A DNA stretch of 64,000 nucleotides from G016234445 sp964438865 (GCA_964438865.1 CAYTMI010000008.1:1-64000); one strand, 5' to 3'; positions 47,838 to 57,200 are shown, counted from the first letter of the stretch. The notes: a model not told the origin generated them from the letters alone. Program-made: numbers and translations.

Positions 47838-48308
47838 GTGCTCATCGGCCGGTTTGGGAACACGTCTGGACGCCCATATCTCGAAGGCCGTCTCCTGATC
47901 CCTCGTCTGAACTTGATGGGGGATTTCTCGTTTCTGGTGGACACGGGAGCGGACCAGACGTTCCTCATGCCCGGCGACGGGCTGACATTGGGCCTCGACT
48001 ACAGGCTGCTGGAGAACCACAACACGGACTCTCGCGGCGCGGGCGGGCCGATATCCTCGTTTCGGGAACCGGCATGGGTGGCATTCGCGGATGATGCCAA
48101 CATCTACGGCTACGAGATCACCCTGGCGATCCTCGAATTCAGGACGGACATGTTGACAGTCCCGACCCTGCTCGGCCGCGACGTGCTCCATCGTTGGCAC
48201 ATTTCCTACCAGCATTCGGCACCCCGGCTAGAGTTCGAAGTCGAATCAGCCGATGTCGTTGTGCCGCTAACCGGCCCGTTTCCTCCCCCACCCGCATTGC
48301 GGCAGTAG
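47838..48308 (+). CDS. retropepsin-like aspartic protease
   Basis: The 156-residue protein carries FLVDTGADQTFLMPGD, the Asp-Thr-Gly active site of retropepsins, with the hydrophobic strands ITLAILEF and VPTLLGRDVL completing one half of the fold. As in retroviral proteases, two copies would form the active dimer. It starts with GTG two bases after the DUF5678-like gene. The target is unknown. Confidence 0.8.
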   Translation: MLIGRFGNTSGRPYLEGRLLIPRLNLMGDFSFLVDTGADQTFLMPGDGLTLGLDYRLLENHNTDSRGAGGPISSFREPAWVAFADDANIYGYEITLAILEFRTDMLTVPTLLGRDVLHRWHISYQHSAPRLEFEVESADVVVPLTGPFPPPPALRQ

Positions 48309-48370
48309 GCTTGTACCCCGCCGCCCGAGCCGCTCTAATGCGGGAGCCCCGCGGGGCAGGGGAGGGCGCG

Positions 48371-49621
48371 ATGGCTGGCTGGTTCGATACCGCTCGTTTC
48401 GGGATGTTCGTCCACTGGGGCCACTCGTCCCAGCAGGGCGTGGAACTCTCCTGGCCGCTGGTCGGCGGGGTGTTCAGCCTGCCCGAGGGGTCGGCTGTCT
48501 CCGTGGAGTCCTACCACGCGTCCGCCGCGACCTTCGACCCCCAGTCCTTCGACGCGCGCGAACTGGCACGGGCGGCAAAGCGCGCGGGCATGCAGTACCT
48601 GACCCTGACGGCCAAGCACCACGACGGCTACGCGATGTGGTTCACGAAGCAGTCGGGCTTTTCGGTTGAGCATTCGCCCTGCCGCCGCGACCTTGTGCGG
48701 GAGACGCTGGACGCCGTCCGGGCCGAAGGATTGCGCGCCGGGGTCTACTTCTCGCTGATCGACTGGCACCACCCGGACTACCCGGCCTTCCGGGAAGAGG
48801 ACAAGCCCTACGTCTTCGGGCAGGCGCGGCGGCCTTCGCCGGAAGAGTGGGAACGGTTTGTGGCGTTCATGTTCGCCCAGGTGCGGGAGCTGCTCACTGA
48901 ATACGGCCCGATCGACGTCTTCTGGTTCGATGGCCACTGGGAGCGGACGCCGGAGGAATGGCACGCGGCCGAACTGGCGGCCATGGTGCGCGAACTGCAG
49001 CCCGGCATCCTCATCAATGACCGGCTCCCGGGAGCGGCGGACTTCGAGACGCCGGAACAGTTCGTCCCGCCCCAGCCGCCACCCCACCGCTGGGAGACCT
49101 GCATGACCCTCAACGAAAGCTGGGGGTACAACCCGCGGGACAGGCGCTACAAGTCGGCGACGCAGATCATCCACACGCTCTGCGAAGTGGCCGGGCGCGG
49201 CGGCAACCTCCTCCTGAACGTGAGCCCGATGGGCACCGGCGCGCTCCCGCCGGAACAGGTAGAGCGACTGGACGCGGTCGCGGGGTGGATGGCGAAGCAC
49301 GCGGAGAGCATCGTCGGGACGTCGCCGGGGCTGGAGCCGTGGCAGTTCTACGGCCCCACCACGCGTCGCGGCGACACCACCTACCTCCACCTCCTGATGC
49401 GCCCCTACGAGTCGGTCACGGTGCGGGGAGTGCCTATCCGGCGGGTGAAGTCGGTCCGGGTGGTGGCGAGCGGCGAGGACCTGCCGTTCACGACGCGGGC
49501 CGCCATCATCGACGGCTGGTTCAAGAAGGACCCGTTGGGGGAGGTCACCATCGCTGTCCCGGAGAGCGCCATTGACCCCCACGCCACGGTGCTGGCGCTG
49601 GAGATCACGCCGGCGGGCTGA
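48371..49621 (+). CDS. GH29 alpha-L-fucosidase
   Basis: This is a 416-residue GH29 enzyme: RFGMFVHWGHSSQQGVELSW, YLTLTAKHHDGYAMWFTK and VFWFDGHWER, where the Asp in WFDG is the nucleophile, and NLLLNVSPMGTG. It removes alpha-L-fucose from glycans. No signal peptide is present, so it acts in the cytoplasm or is released some other way. The ATG follows GGGGAGG. It converges with the ABC-F gene across 9 bases. Confidence 0.92.
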   Translation: MAGWFDTARFGMFVHWGHSSQQGVELSWPLVGGVFSLPEGSAVSVESYHASAATFDPQSFDARELARAAKRAGMQYLTLTAKHHDGYAMWFTKQSGFSVEHSPCRRDLVRETLDAVRAEGLRAGVYFSLIDWHHPDYPAFREEDKPYVFGQARRPSPEEWERFVAFMFAQVRELLTEYGPIDVFWFDGHWERTPEEWHAAELAAMVRELQPGILINDRLPGAADFETPEQFVPPQPPPHRWETCMTLNESWGYNPRDRRYKSATQIIHTLCEVAGRGGNLLLNVSPMGTGALPPEQVERLDAVAGWMAKHAESIVGTSPGLEPWQFYGPTTRRGDTTYLHLLMRPYESVTVRGVPIRRVKSVRVVASGEDLPFTTRAAIIDGWFKKDPLGEVTIAVPESAIDPHATVLALEITPAG

Positions 49622-49630
49622 GCGCCCGGG

Positions 49631-51208
49631 TCAGTCGCGGCGTCGTTCGAGCAACTCGCGGCAGGTGCCTTCGTTCACTTCGTAGACGTGGGTGGCGATG
49701 CCTTCGACGATGCCCGGGTCGTGGCTGGCACAGATAATCGTGCCCCCGTAGCCCTGCAGCGCTTCGATGAGCTTGCGGCGGGTCGTCTTGTCCAGGTGGT
49801 TGGTCGGTTCGTCCAGCAGGAGGACGTTCGTCGGCTGGATCAGGAACTTCGCCAGGGCGACGCGGCTGCGTTCGCCGCCGGAGAGCACGCCGACGGGCTT
49901 GAAGACGTCGTCGCCGCGAAAGAGGAACTGGCCGAGGACCTTTCGGAGTTCGACGTCGGGCTTGCCATCGGCGACGGAGCGCACTTCTTCAAGGACGGTG
50001 CGGCCGACTTCGAGGGCTTCGTCCTGGTGCTGGTCGTAGTAGCCGGGGCGGGCGCGTTCGGCCCACTCGACGCCCCCTTCGGTTGGGGTCAGTTGGCGCG
50101 CGGCGATCTTCAGGAGTGTGCTCTTGCCGCTGCCGTTGGGGCCGATGAAGACGATCTTTTGGCCGCGCTCGACGTGCAGGTTGACATCGAGGAGGACGAG
50201 CGGGCCGTCGTCGTAGGCGTGGCTGACCCCGCGGATGACGAGGACATCGAGCTCGGTGCGGCCGTGGGCTTCCAGCTGGAAGTGGACTTCGGGTTCCTTC
50301 TTCGTCTTGACCACGCGCTCGATCTTCGCCAGTTGCTTTTCCCGGCTGTGGACGGCGGAGGCCTTGGTCGCCTTCGCCCCGAAGCGTTCGATAAAGCGTT
50401 CCTGGCGGGCGAACTCGCGGTCCTGGCGGGAAGCGGCGCGGTCCTGTTCCTGGAGGCGGGCGGCCTTCTGCTCCTGGTATTTCGTGTAGTTGCCGGTGTA
50501 GGCGTCCACTTTGCCGTCGCGAAGGTCGAGGATGCGGGTGACCACGCGGTCGAGGAAGGCGCTGTCGTGGGTAACGATCAGGATGGTGCCGGGGTAGTCG
50601 ACGAGTTCGCCGGCGAGCCATGCCCGGGTCTTGGCGTCGAGGTGGTTCGTTGGTTCGTCGAGGAGAACGTTTTCCGGGCGGCGGACGAGGACCTTGGCGA
50701 GGGCGATGCGGATCTGCCAGCCGCCGCTGAAGGCGCCGCAGAGCTTGTCGCGGTCGCTGGGGAGCTCGAAGCCCAGGCCGTCGAGGACGCGGCCGATGCG
50801 GGCTTCGATGCGGTAGCCGTCCATGTGTTCGAAGGCCTCGAAGAGACGGGACTGCTGGTCGATGAGGGCGTCGAGGTCGCAGTTGTCACGTTCGATGGCG
50901 TGGGAGATCTCCTCCAGCTTGAGTTCAACGGCGCGGGCTTCGGGGAAGGCCACCCAGAGTTCTTCGAGGAGCGTGTTCGATTCGGTCAGACCGGCTTCCT
51001 GGCGGAGGTAGCCGAGGGCGCCACCGCGATGGCCGGCCACGCCCTCGTCGGGCTTCTGGTCGCCGGCGAGGAGGCGAAGGATGGTGGATTTGCCGCCGCC
51101 GTTCGGCCCGACAAGTCCCGCGCGTTCGCCGTCCCCCACGATGAACGTGACGTTGGTGAGCACATCGTTAGGCCCGAACGATTTGGCGGCGTTTTCTGCG
51201 AAGAGCAT
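49631..51208 (-). CDS. ABC-F family ATPase (ribosome-associated)
   Basis: This 525-residue protein has two ABC domains and no membrane part: GPNGGGKST with FSGGWQIRIALA and LLDEPTNHLD, then GPNGSGKST with LSGGERSRVALA and LLDEPTNHLD, joined by a charged linker (about 240-300). ABC-F proteins act on ribosomes in translation or antibiotic protection (like EttA or Uup). The ATG has no ribosome binding site, but the start is where the fold begins (MLFAENAAKSFG). An extended -10 TGCTACATT lies about 40 bases upstream. Confidence 0.93.
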   Translation of the reverse strand: MLFAENAAKSFGPNDVLTNVTFIVGDGERAGLVGPNGGGKSTILRLLAGDQKPDEGVAGHRGGALGYLRQEAGLTESNTLLEELWVAFPEARAVELKLEEISHAIERDNCDLDALIDQQSRLFEAFEHMDGYRIEARIGRVLDGLGFELPSDRDKLCGAFSGGWQIRIALAKVLVRRPENVLLDEPTNHLDAKTRAWLAGELVDYPGTILIVTHDSAFLDRVVTRILDLRDGKVDAYTGNYTKYQEQKAARLQEQDRAASRQDREFARQERFIERFGAKATKASAVHSREKQLAKIERVVKTKKEPEVHFQLEAHGRTELDVLVIRGVSHAYDDGPLVLLDVNLHVERGQKIVFIGPNGSGKSTLLKIAARQLTPTEGGVEWAERARPGYYDQHQDEALEVGRTVLEEVRSVADGKPDVELRKVLGQFLFRGDDVFKPVGVLSGGERSRVALAKFLIQPTNVLLLDEPTNHLDKTTRRKLIEALQGYGGTIICASHDPGIVEGIATHVYEVNEGTCRELLERRRD

Positions 51209-51290
51209 GGGTGTGGTGGGTGGCGGCGCGTGGGCCTGCTTCCAATGTAGCACCCAGCGCCGTTCCAACGACATGCCGGGCCGGGCTACT

Positions 51291-51330
51291 TGGGTAGCCG
51301 CGGCACACCGTGGCCGCATCGCTGGGCACC
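51291..51330 (-). repeat. dispersed repeat D, second site
   Basis: The minus strand reads GCGATGCGGCCACGGTG then GCCGCGGCTACC, as at 21226-21254. It lies in the gap between two convergent or tandem genes. Confidence 0.7.
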
Positions 51331-51361
51331 AGTCACCCGCGCCAGCCGCCACGATCCGCGC

Positions 51362-52180
51362 CTACCCCTGACCGAAGCGTTCGCCGCGTTCGCCGCGGAG
51401 CGCGAGGTCGACCCCGCCGAGGCGGCGGACGCCTTCTACCCGGCGCGCTTCGCTGGCCTGGCGGACGGCCACCAGGTAGTCGTGGAAGGCGGCTTCGACG
51501 AAGTTCGAATAGCCCATCAGATCCTGGGCTTTGTTGCTGGAAAGCTTCGCCAGCCGGAGCCCGTGCCGGGAGTTTTCGGCGCAGCGCTTTGCATAGGCCA
51601 GCGTTTCGCGCTCCAGGTCGCCGGCTTCGTAGATGCGGCTGACGAATCCCATCGCCTTCGCCTCTTCCGCGCCCAGGAAGCGGCTTTCGAAGAGCAGTTC
51701 CTTCGCGTTGCGGACGCCGATGTCGAACGGCACGGAGTAGTACTCGAGCAGGGCGGGGAGGAATTTCGCCTCAGGCGACGCGAAGACGAGGTCCATCGCC
51801 CCCGCGATCATCCAGCCGCCGAAGATGCAGTAGCCCCGCACCATGGCGATCGTGGGCTTCGGCAGGTTCCGCCACTTGATCGTCAGGTCCAGGTTGTAGT
51901 GGCGGAAGGTGTTGTAGTCGTCGACCGCGTTTTCGGGGATGCCCCGCTGGCGGCGGTCTTCGAGCGATTCGGGGGTGCCGAGGTCGTGCCCGGCGGAGAA
52001 GTGGTCCCCGGCGCCGGTGACGATGACCACCTTGATCTCGTGGTCGGCCATCGCCGCGTCGAGGGCGGCATCGAGTTCGTCGAGGAGCCGGTAGCTCTGG
52101 GCGTTGCGGTAGCGGGGACGGTTGAGGGTGACGGTGGCGACGGGGCCATCGGTTGCGTAGAGGACATCTTGGAATTCCAT
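51362..52180 (-). CDS. enoyl-CoA hydratase/isomerase family protein
   Basis: This 272-residue crotonase-fold protein has VVIVTGAGDHFSAGHDLGTP (CoA oxyanion hole) and CIFGGWMIAGAMDLVFAS, and a C-terminal helical part. It would hydrate or isomerise an enoyl-CoA and could act with the acyl-CoA dehydrogenase at 26838, although the genes are far apart. The Glu acid/base positions are not all clear (SRFLGAEEAKAMGFV), so the reaction type is open. Confidence 0.9.
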   Translation of the reverse strand: MEFQDVLYATDGPVATVTLNRPRYRNAQSYRLLDELDAALDAAMADHEIKVVIVTGAGDHFSAGHDLGTPESLEDRRQRGIPENAVDDYNTFRHYNLDLTIKWRNLPKPTIAMVRGYCIFGGWMIAGAMDLVFASPEAKFLPALLEYYSVPFDIGVRNAKELLFESRFLGAEEAKAMGFVSRIYEAGDLERETLAYAKRCAENSRHGLRLAKLSSNKAQDLMGYSNFVEAAFHDYLVAVRQASEARRVEGVRRLGGVDLALRGERGERFGQG

Positions 52181-52213
52181 CGCGGCGAAACCTCGGGGTG
52201 TGTTGGGCGAACT

Positions 52214-52921
52214 CTACCGCAGCGGCTTGCCGCGTGTGGCGGTCGCCCGTTCCCGCAGCCGAGCCTGGACCGCGTCGCTGCGCAGCTCCCTCAGCGCGTC
52301 CGCGGCGATCCAGCGCCCGCTCCGGCTTCCGTCCGCGCGGATGGCTTCGGCCGTGGCGATGGCGGCGGCGTTGAGGGCGAGGTTGCGCTTCCCAATCTGC
52401 CGAAGCGCCCAGTTGACTGCCTTCTTCACGAAGTTCCGGCCGTCCCCCGCCCGCTCGCGGACCAGGCCAAGGAGGGGCAGGAAGTGCTCGTCGGGCGCCT
52501 CCCGGTCGTGGATGGCGAGGTAGGCCATGAGCGAGAAGCCGGCCCTTCGGACGAACTCCTCGTCGCGTCGCGCCCATTCGACGGCCTTCCGCCACGCCAT
52601 GGGGGTTTCGCCGAAGAGCCAGCAGACGCCGTCACAGACGTCCCAGCAGTCGAAGTCGGCGGCCCAGCGTTCCATTTGCGATTCGGTGACGCGGGCCGGG
52701 TCTTCGACCATGGCGGCAAGCTGGCGGGCTTCGGAGATGCCGATCTGCCAGAGGAGTTCGGCGAGCAGGTGATCGTGTCCGATGCGCTTCGCCAGCCGCC
52801 GGACCTCCGGCACGGGGACGCCGAAGGAGCGGCTGTTGCCCGCGGAGACGCGCCGGTTGCCTTCGATGCGCCCGGGCTTCGCCAGCGCCCGGAGTTCCGC
52901 GAGAGCCTGGTCCAGGTCCAT
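52214..52921 (-). CDS. AlkD-like DNA alkylation repair protein
   Basis: This 235-residue HEAT-repeat protein has VPVPEVRRLAKRIGHDHLLA, FDCWDVCDGVCWLF, WARRDEEFVRRAGFSLMAYL and NFVKKAVNWALRQIGKRN. AlkD removes bulky N3/N7 alkyl adducts from DNA without base flipping. A TAGGAT box sits 6 bases before the ATG, consistent with a leaderless message; no LexA box is seen there. Confidence 0.9.
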   Translation of the reverse strand: MDLDQALAELRALAKPGRIEGNRRVSAGNSRSFGVPVPEVRRLAKRIGHDHLLAELLWQIGISEARQLAAMVEDPARVTESQMERWAADFDCWDVCDGVCWLFGETPMAWRKAVEWARRDEEFVRRAGFSLMAYLAIHDREAPDEHFLPLLGLVRERAGDGRNFVKKAVNWALRQIGKRNLALNAAAIATAEAIRADGSRSGRWIAADALRELRSDAVQARLRERATATRGKPLR

Positions 52922-52933
52922 GTGCGAATCCTA
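52922..52933 (-). promoter_or_regulatory. -10 box of a predicted leaderless promoter
   Basis: TAGGAT (52928-52933, minus strand) lies six bases before the ATG of the AlkD-like gene. It also overlaps the 3' end of the gene upstream, so an operon with it is possible too. Confidence 0.4.
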
Positions 52934-54217
52934 GCGCGGGCCGCCCTGGTTGTGGCGTTCGCCGCTGGTGCGCAGGAGCTTGATGAACTCGTCATCGCCC
53001 TGGAGCGCCACCAGCTTGGGGTCGGCGGCGGCTTCACGGACGTATCCGGGGTCGAGCTGGAGCGCGCGGGAGAGGAAGCGAAGTGCGCGTTCGCGGTTGC
53101 CGAGCATGGCCGCTGCCTGGGCGGCGCCGTAGCTTGCGGCGGCGTCTCCCGGGTCGAGCTGGACGGCCTCCTGGAAGTCGACCATGGCACCAGCCGCGTC
53201 CCCGCTGTGGAGGTGCGCCAGCCCCCGGTTGACGATGACGGTCGTGTCGGCCGGGTCGATCTTGAGGGCGGCGTTGAAGTCGGCCAGGGCGGCGGGGTAG
53301 TTGGCACGGTAGAGGTGGAGCATGCCGCGGTTGTTGAGGGCGTCGGCGTCGTTGGGCTGCAGGTCAAGGGCCGCGTCATAGTCGGCAAGGGCGTGGTCAT
53401 ATTCGCCGGAACGGGTGCGGGCATTCGCGCGGTTGTAGTAGGCGGAGACCAGGCCGGGCGCGAGCTCGATGGCCCTGGTGTAGCGCTCGATGGCAAGCCC
53501 GTACTGCCCGACGTTGAAATAGACGTTGCCCTCGTCGAGGTAGGATTCGGCGCCGCGGCCTGAGAACGTGGGGATCGGGGTCTGCGGGAGTTCGGCGAGC
53601 GCTTCTTCGACCGAGGAGAGCAGTTCGACTTCCGGCTGCGGCTGCGGCCGCGGTTCGGCGAAGGCGGTGCCGGGCTCTTCGAACGCTTCCTCGATCTTCT
53701 CTTCGAGGGCCTCTTCGATCTCGGCGGCGGCCGCGGCGGCGTGGTCGACCGCCCAGGCCGGTGCAGTGGCCGGCTGTTCGAAGGGGGTGTGGTGGGCTGC
53801 GGGAGGCTCGGGCTGTTCGGCTTCGATCTCGGCGGCGGCCGCTTCGGGGGAGGGGGAGAGTCCGCCTTCCACCTCACCCCAGGCGACGGCTTCGACTGCT
53901 GGCTGGGCCGGGGCTGGTTCGAACGCGATGGGGGCTTCATCGGGGACGAGTTCGAGCCCGGCGCGCATCTCCGCTTCAAAGCCCGGTACTGTCGCGGGGG
54001 CCTCGCGAACCAGGTCGACCGGCGGCTCGGGGCCGGCAGGTCCTCCTTCGGACACCATGGCCTCGGAAGCCTGGGCTTCAGGCGCCACTTTCGCGGCCAC
54101 GGGAGGCTCGATCGTGATCGGCGAACGCAACCGCAGGCGCCGGATGATGGCGACGGTCGCGGCGATGGCGGCGGCGATAACGGCGATCAGGAGGATGGTC
54201 CGAAGGATGCGCTTCAT
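52931..54217 (-). CDS. membrane-anchored TPR protein with long disordered region
   Basis: This 428-residue protein has an N-terminal membrane helix (ILRTILLIAVIAAAIAATVA), then about 190 residues rich in Ala, Pro and Glu without fold, then five or so TPR units (for example ESYLDEGNVYFNVGQYGLAI, SAYYNRANARTRSGEYDHAL, ALNNRGMLHLYRANYPAALA). TPRs bind partner proteins, so it may be a membrane-tethered scaffold. The start follows the stop of the previous gene by 5 bases, so the two are co-transcribed. Confidence 0.85.
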   Translation of the reverse strand: MKRILRTILLIAVIAAAIAATVAIIRRLRLRSPITIEPPVAAKVAPEAQASEAMVSEGGPAGPEPPVDLVREAPATVPGFEAEMRAGLELVPDEAPIAFEPAPAQPAVEAVAWGEVEGGLSPSPEAAAAEIEAEQPEPPAAHHTPFEQPATAPAWAVDHAAAAAAEIEEALEEKIEEAFEEPGTAFAEPRPQPQPEVELLSSVEEALAELPQTPIPTFSGRGAESYLDEGNVYFNVGQYGLAIERYTRAIELAPGLVSAYYNRANARTRSGEYDHALADYDAALDLQPNDADALNNRGMLHLYRANYPAALADFNAALKIDPADTTVIVNRGLAHLHSGDAAGAMVDFQEAVQLDPGDAAASYGAAQAAAMLGNRERALRFLSRALQLDPGYVREAAADPKLVALQGDDEFIKLLRTSGERHNQGGPR

Positions 54218-54222
54218 TGTGG

Positions 54223-54630
54223 TTACGGCTTGCCCTCCCCGGCCTGGCGTTCGAGCAGATGTTCGGTGACGGCGACGAGCCCATTGTAGGCGTAGACGAT
54301 GTAGTCGCGCGGGTGGAGGTCGAGCTTTTTCTTCGTCTCTTTCCGGGCCGTCACGGGGTCCCACGAGCCGCTGAGTTCGATGGAGTCGTGGTCGATGCCG
54401 AATTCGAGTTCGTAGAGTTCGCCGTCTTCGCAGACGACGATGCAGCCGCGTTCAGGATGCGCGGCGGCGCCTTCCTCGCATTCGATCGCGTTCGTGAACA
54501 TAGCGTTCGGGAACGGGGGAAAGGGGTGGAGTTCGGCACACGCTTCCCTGAGAAGCTGCTGCAACTGGATTGCCGCCCGCTCGAGGACAGCGTCGGCCTG
54601 GGTCTTCCGGGCAAGGATTTCGCGTTCCAT
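54223..54630 (-). CDS. conserved hypothetical protein upstream of TPR gene
   Basis: The 135-residue protein has a helical N-terminus (RAAIQLQQLLREACAELHPF) and an acidic beta-rich part (GCIVVCEDGELYELEFGIDH). Sequence type suggests a soluble cytoplasmic protein; no family is recognised. Extended -10 TGTATACT lies 15 bases before the ATG, and the two-gene operon with the TPR gene is likely. Confidence 0.7.
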   Translation of the reverse strand: MEREILARKTQADAVLERAAIQLQQLLREACAELHPFPPFPNAMFTNAIECEEGAAAHPERGCIVVCEDGELYELEFGIDHDSIELSGSWDPVTARKETKKKLDLHPRDYIVYAYNGLVAVTEHLLERQAGEGKP

Positions 54631-54664
54631 CCGTTACAGGGCAGGAGTATACACCCTTGCGCAA

Positions 54665-56002
54665 TTACTGCGAGACGGAGTCACCGGGGCCGGCGCTGGC
54701 GGCTTGGTGCTGGCGACGAAAGACGATGGCGAGGACGATACCCGCCACCAGCACGGCCGTTCCCACGGCCATCGATTGGGGCTTCAGCGAGACGAAAAGG
54801 ACGGCGAGCGTGGCCATCGCAAGGATCGGCAGCAACGGCGCCTTCCCGTAACCCGGCACGGTGACCATCCCCGGGGAGACGAAGGTGCGGGGGACGGCTG
54901 CCGCCGTGCGCCGAAGCCGGATGAGCGCGAGGTTCACCACGGCGAAGGCGATGAAGAGGCCGAAGTTCGTCACGTCCGCCACCACGCCGATGTCGCCCCA
55001 GAGCGTGACGAGCGCGGCAATCGAGGCGGCGGCGAGGAGGCCCGGCAGGGGCACCCGCGAGCCGCCGCTGACCCGGCCGAGCGAACGCGGGAGCGCACCC
55101 GTTGAGGCCATGCCGTAGATGTGGCGGCAGGCGGCCATGAGGAGCAGGAGGGCAGTGTTCGAGGTCGCGGCGAGGGCAAAAGCGCTGAGGATGTCGCCGG
55201 TCGATTCGCCGAAGACGGCTTCCCCGACCAGCGCGAGCGGCGCCGCCGACCCGGCCAGCGCATCGGCCCCGACCGCCCCCACGGCGGAGACCGCGACGAG
55301 GACGTAGACCACGGTCGAAACCGCGACCGAGATGATGATGGCGCGGGGGATGTTCCGGGCGGGGTCACGGACTTCTTCGGAGAGCGTGGCCAGGTCTTCG
55401 AAGCCGATGTAAGCGAAGAAGACGAGCGCCGCGCCGCTGAGGACCGGCAGCGGCCCTACGTCGTCGAAGACGCGGGAGGGGTCGAAGTCGACGATGCCGA
55501 TCGCGGAGACGAGGAGCAGGCCCGTCGCTTCGACGACGGTGAGGATGGCGGCGACGCGGACGGACCCGAGCGCCCCCGTGGCCGCCACGGCGCTGCCCGC
55601 GGCGAGGAGGAGGATGGCGCCGGCACCGGAATCGAAGCCGGTGAGGGCGTGGAGGTAGCCGCCGAACCCGAGGGCAACCGCCGAGGACCCAACGATCCCG
55701 GCGATGACGGTGAGCCAGCCGGTTACGAACGCGATGTGGATGCCGAAGGCTCGGCGGGCGTATTCGTAGCCAGCCCCGGCGCTGGGGTACATGGCCCCGA
55801 GTTCGGCGTAACTGAGGCCGGTAAGCACAGTCGCCCCGGCGGCAATGACGAAGGAGAGCCAGACGAGCGCCCCGGCTTCGGCGCTGGCTTCGCCGATGAG
55901 GGCATAGATCCCGGCGCCGAGGATGATGCCGAGTCCCGCGAGACAGAGGTCGAGGAGCCCAAGCTCGCGGCGGAGGGACGGGGCCCCGGGGGTGACGGCC
56001 AT
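54665..56002 (-). CDS. APC-superfamily amino acid permease
   Basis: The 445-residue protein has 12 predicted membrane helices, the first with the family motif GLGIILGAGIYALIGEASAE and a consensus AELGAMYPSAGAGYEYARRA. It belongs to the amino acid-polyamine-organocation group, perhaps the cationic amino acid type (CAT). The ATG lies 7 bases after a TATCCT box. The substrate is unknown. Confidence 0.9.
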   Translation of the reverse strand: MAVTPGAPSLRRELGLLDLCLAGLGIILGAGIYALIGEASAEAGALVWLSFVIAAGATVLTGLSYAELGAMYPSAGAGYEYARRAFGIHIAFVTGWLTVIAGIVGSSAVALGFGGYLHALTGFDSGAGAILLLAAGSAVAATGALGSVRVAAILTVVEATGLLLVSAIGIVDFDPSRVFDDVGPLPVLSGAALVFFAYIGFEDLATLSEEVRDPARNIPRAIIISVAVSTVVYVLVAVSAVGAVGADALAGSAAPLALVGEAVFGESTGDILSAFALAATSNTALLLLMAACRHIYGMASTGALPRSLGRVSGGSRVPLPGLLAAASIAALVTLWGDIGVVADVTNFGLFIAFAVVNLALIRLRRTAAAVPRTFVSPGMVTVPGYGKAPLLPILAMATLAVLFVSLKPQSMAVGTAVLVAGIVLAIVFRRQHQAASAGPGDSVSQ

Positions 56003-56047
56003 CGCTCCGAGGATACAGGAGAGCCGCGCCCGGTGCGTGCCGGGGGA

Positions 56048-56476
56048 TCAGTCGAGCGGATGACGCCAGCGAAGGCCGGGGAAGCGGGCGAAACCGCGAT
56101 CGGCGCTGAGCCATTCGCAGTCGGCTTCGATGGCGATGGCCGCGAGGTAGGCGTCGGGGATCTGGTTGCCGGTGATGCCGGGCGCTTCGCAGAGACGCGT
56201 GAAGATGCGCCAGTGGTCCGGGCCGGGGTTCACGGCGTTGCATCGGGGATCGTCGCGGAGTCTCCGGGCGAACTGGAGGGCCACGGTGGGGTCGGTGCCG
56301 GCAAGGGAAAGAGCTGGCAGGGTCACCACGCGAAGAAATCCGCTGAGGACAAGGTCGGGGACTCCGAATCCGTCTGCATCATCAAGCGCGTCGGCCAGCC
56401 ACTGGCGGTATTCGTGGTGGAGTTGGGCTTCGCGCCGGAAGGCGTGGACGAGGACGTTGACGTCAACGAGCCTCAC
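56048..56476 (-). CDS. vapC: PIN-domain toxin (VapC type), intact
   Basis: The 142-residue PIN protein begins MRLVDVNVLVHAF with the first catalytic Asp, and carries GVPDLVLSGFLRVV, IPDAYLAAIA and WLSADRGFARFPGLRW, giving four acidic residues. It overlaps the antitoxin gene by 14 bases and forms a complete VapBC locus. TA PIN domains of this length often cut tRNA or rRNA; the target is unknown. Confidence 0.9.
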   Translation of the reverse strand: MRLVDVNVLVHAFRREAQLHHEYRQWLADALDDADGFGVPDLVLSGFLRVVTLPALSLAGTDPTVALQFARRLRDDPRCNAVNPGPDHWRIFTRLCEAPGITGNQIPDAYLAAIAIEADCEWLSADRGFARFPGLRWRHPLD

Positions 56477-56735
56477 TGGGCTGCCGTTCCATGAAATCTA
56501 GGAGGGACGCGTTGCAGTCGATGTCGACCCCTTCGGGGAACCCGCCGCCGTCCCAGGTGGGAAGGTTCAACGGGGTCGAGGGCCTGGATGGTCGCCGCTC
56601 AGCTCCCGCGGAAGCCCGCGCCACTTCCTTCCGGAGGGCATCTTCGATGACGGCGCTCAGGGTGCGGCGGGTGCGCACCGCGACAATCTTCGCTTCCATC
56701 ACCAGGTCGTCGTCGAGGTTCAAGGTCGTGCGCAT
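56463..56735 (-). CDS. VapB-type ribbon-helix-helix antitoxin
   Basis: The 90-residue protein begins MRTTLNLDDDLVMEAKIVAV, a ribbon-helix-helix DNA-binding strand and helix, followed by an acidic, Pro-rich tail. It is the upstream gene of the VapBC pair, overlapping the toxin start. TATTCT lies exactly 6 bases before the ATG, so its mRNA is probably leaderless. Confidence 0.9.
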   Translation of the reverse strand: MRTTLNLDDDLVMEAKIVAVRTRRTLSAVIEDALRKEVARASAGAERRPSRPSTPLNLPTWDGGGFPEGVDIDCNASLLDFMERQPSEAR

Positions 56736-56747
56736 ACAGGCAGAATA
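56736..56747 (-). promoter_or_regulatory. -10 box of a predicted leaderless promoter
   Basis: TATTCT (56742-56747, minus strand) lies six bases before the ATG of the antitoxin gene. Confidence 0.45.
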
Positions 56748-56778
56748 GCATATCGGCGGCGATCTGCGATGGGCCGGG

Positions 56779-57200
56779 CTAGCTGTCGGCGGGAAGGATC
56801 CGGAATTCGCCGCCCTGGAGCGGGGTCATCGCGCGGAAGTGTCGGTAGTCGAAGCTGAGGATTCGGCGCGTGTCGAAGCGCCGGGCGAGGATGACGACGG
56901 AGAGGTCGGCGAGGCCGGGGTTGAGCCCGGCGTACCGGTCGCTGAGCTCGCGTGCGGTTTCGTACTCGTCGCGGGTCAGGCATTCCACCTGGTAGGCGCC
57001 GCGGGCGAGGTCGGTGAGGAACCGCAGAGCGGCGTGTCGCCCAGGCGCGCTTGCAGGAGGTAGTCGACCTCGGCAGTGACCGGCGCCGGGATGATAATCG
57101 AGCCTCGCTCGGCCCGGAGAACTCGCTGCGTAGCTGTTCTTGAGGGTTCGCGAAGGTCCGCGGCGGCGATGATCGGCGCCGCGTCAACGATGAGCGTCAC
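56779..57200 (-). pseudogene. PIN-domain toxin broken by a -1 frameshift
   Basis: The frame from GTG at 57200 encodes MTLIVDAAPIIAAADLREPS through VDYLLQARLGDT. It then leaves the PIN pattern and reaches a stop. The other half, reading AALRFLTDLARGAYQVECLT to RRILSFDYRHFRAM, lies in another frame ending at 56779. One missing base near 57033 (after GGCGACACG) restores a normal PIN protein of about 140 residues. Either the toxin is inactive or there is a sequencing error. The start overlaps the antitoxin stop in the usual GTGA way, which shows that the pair was once intact. Confidence 0.85.
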
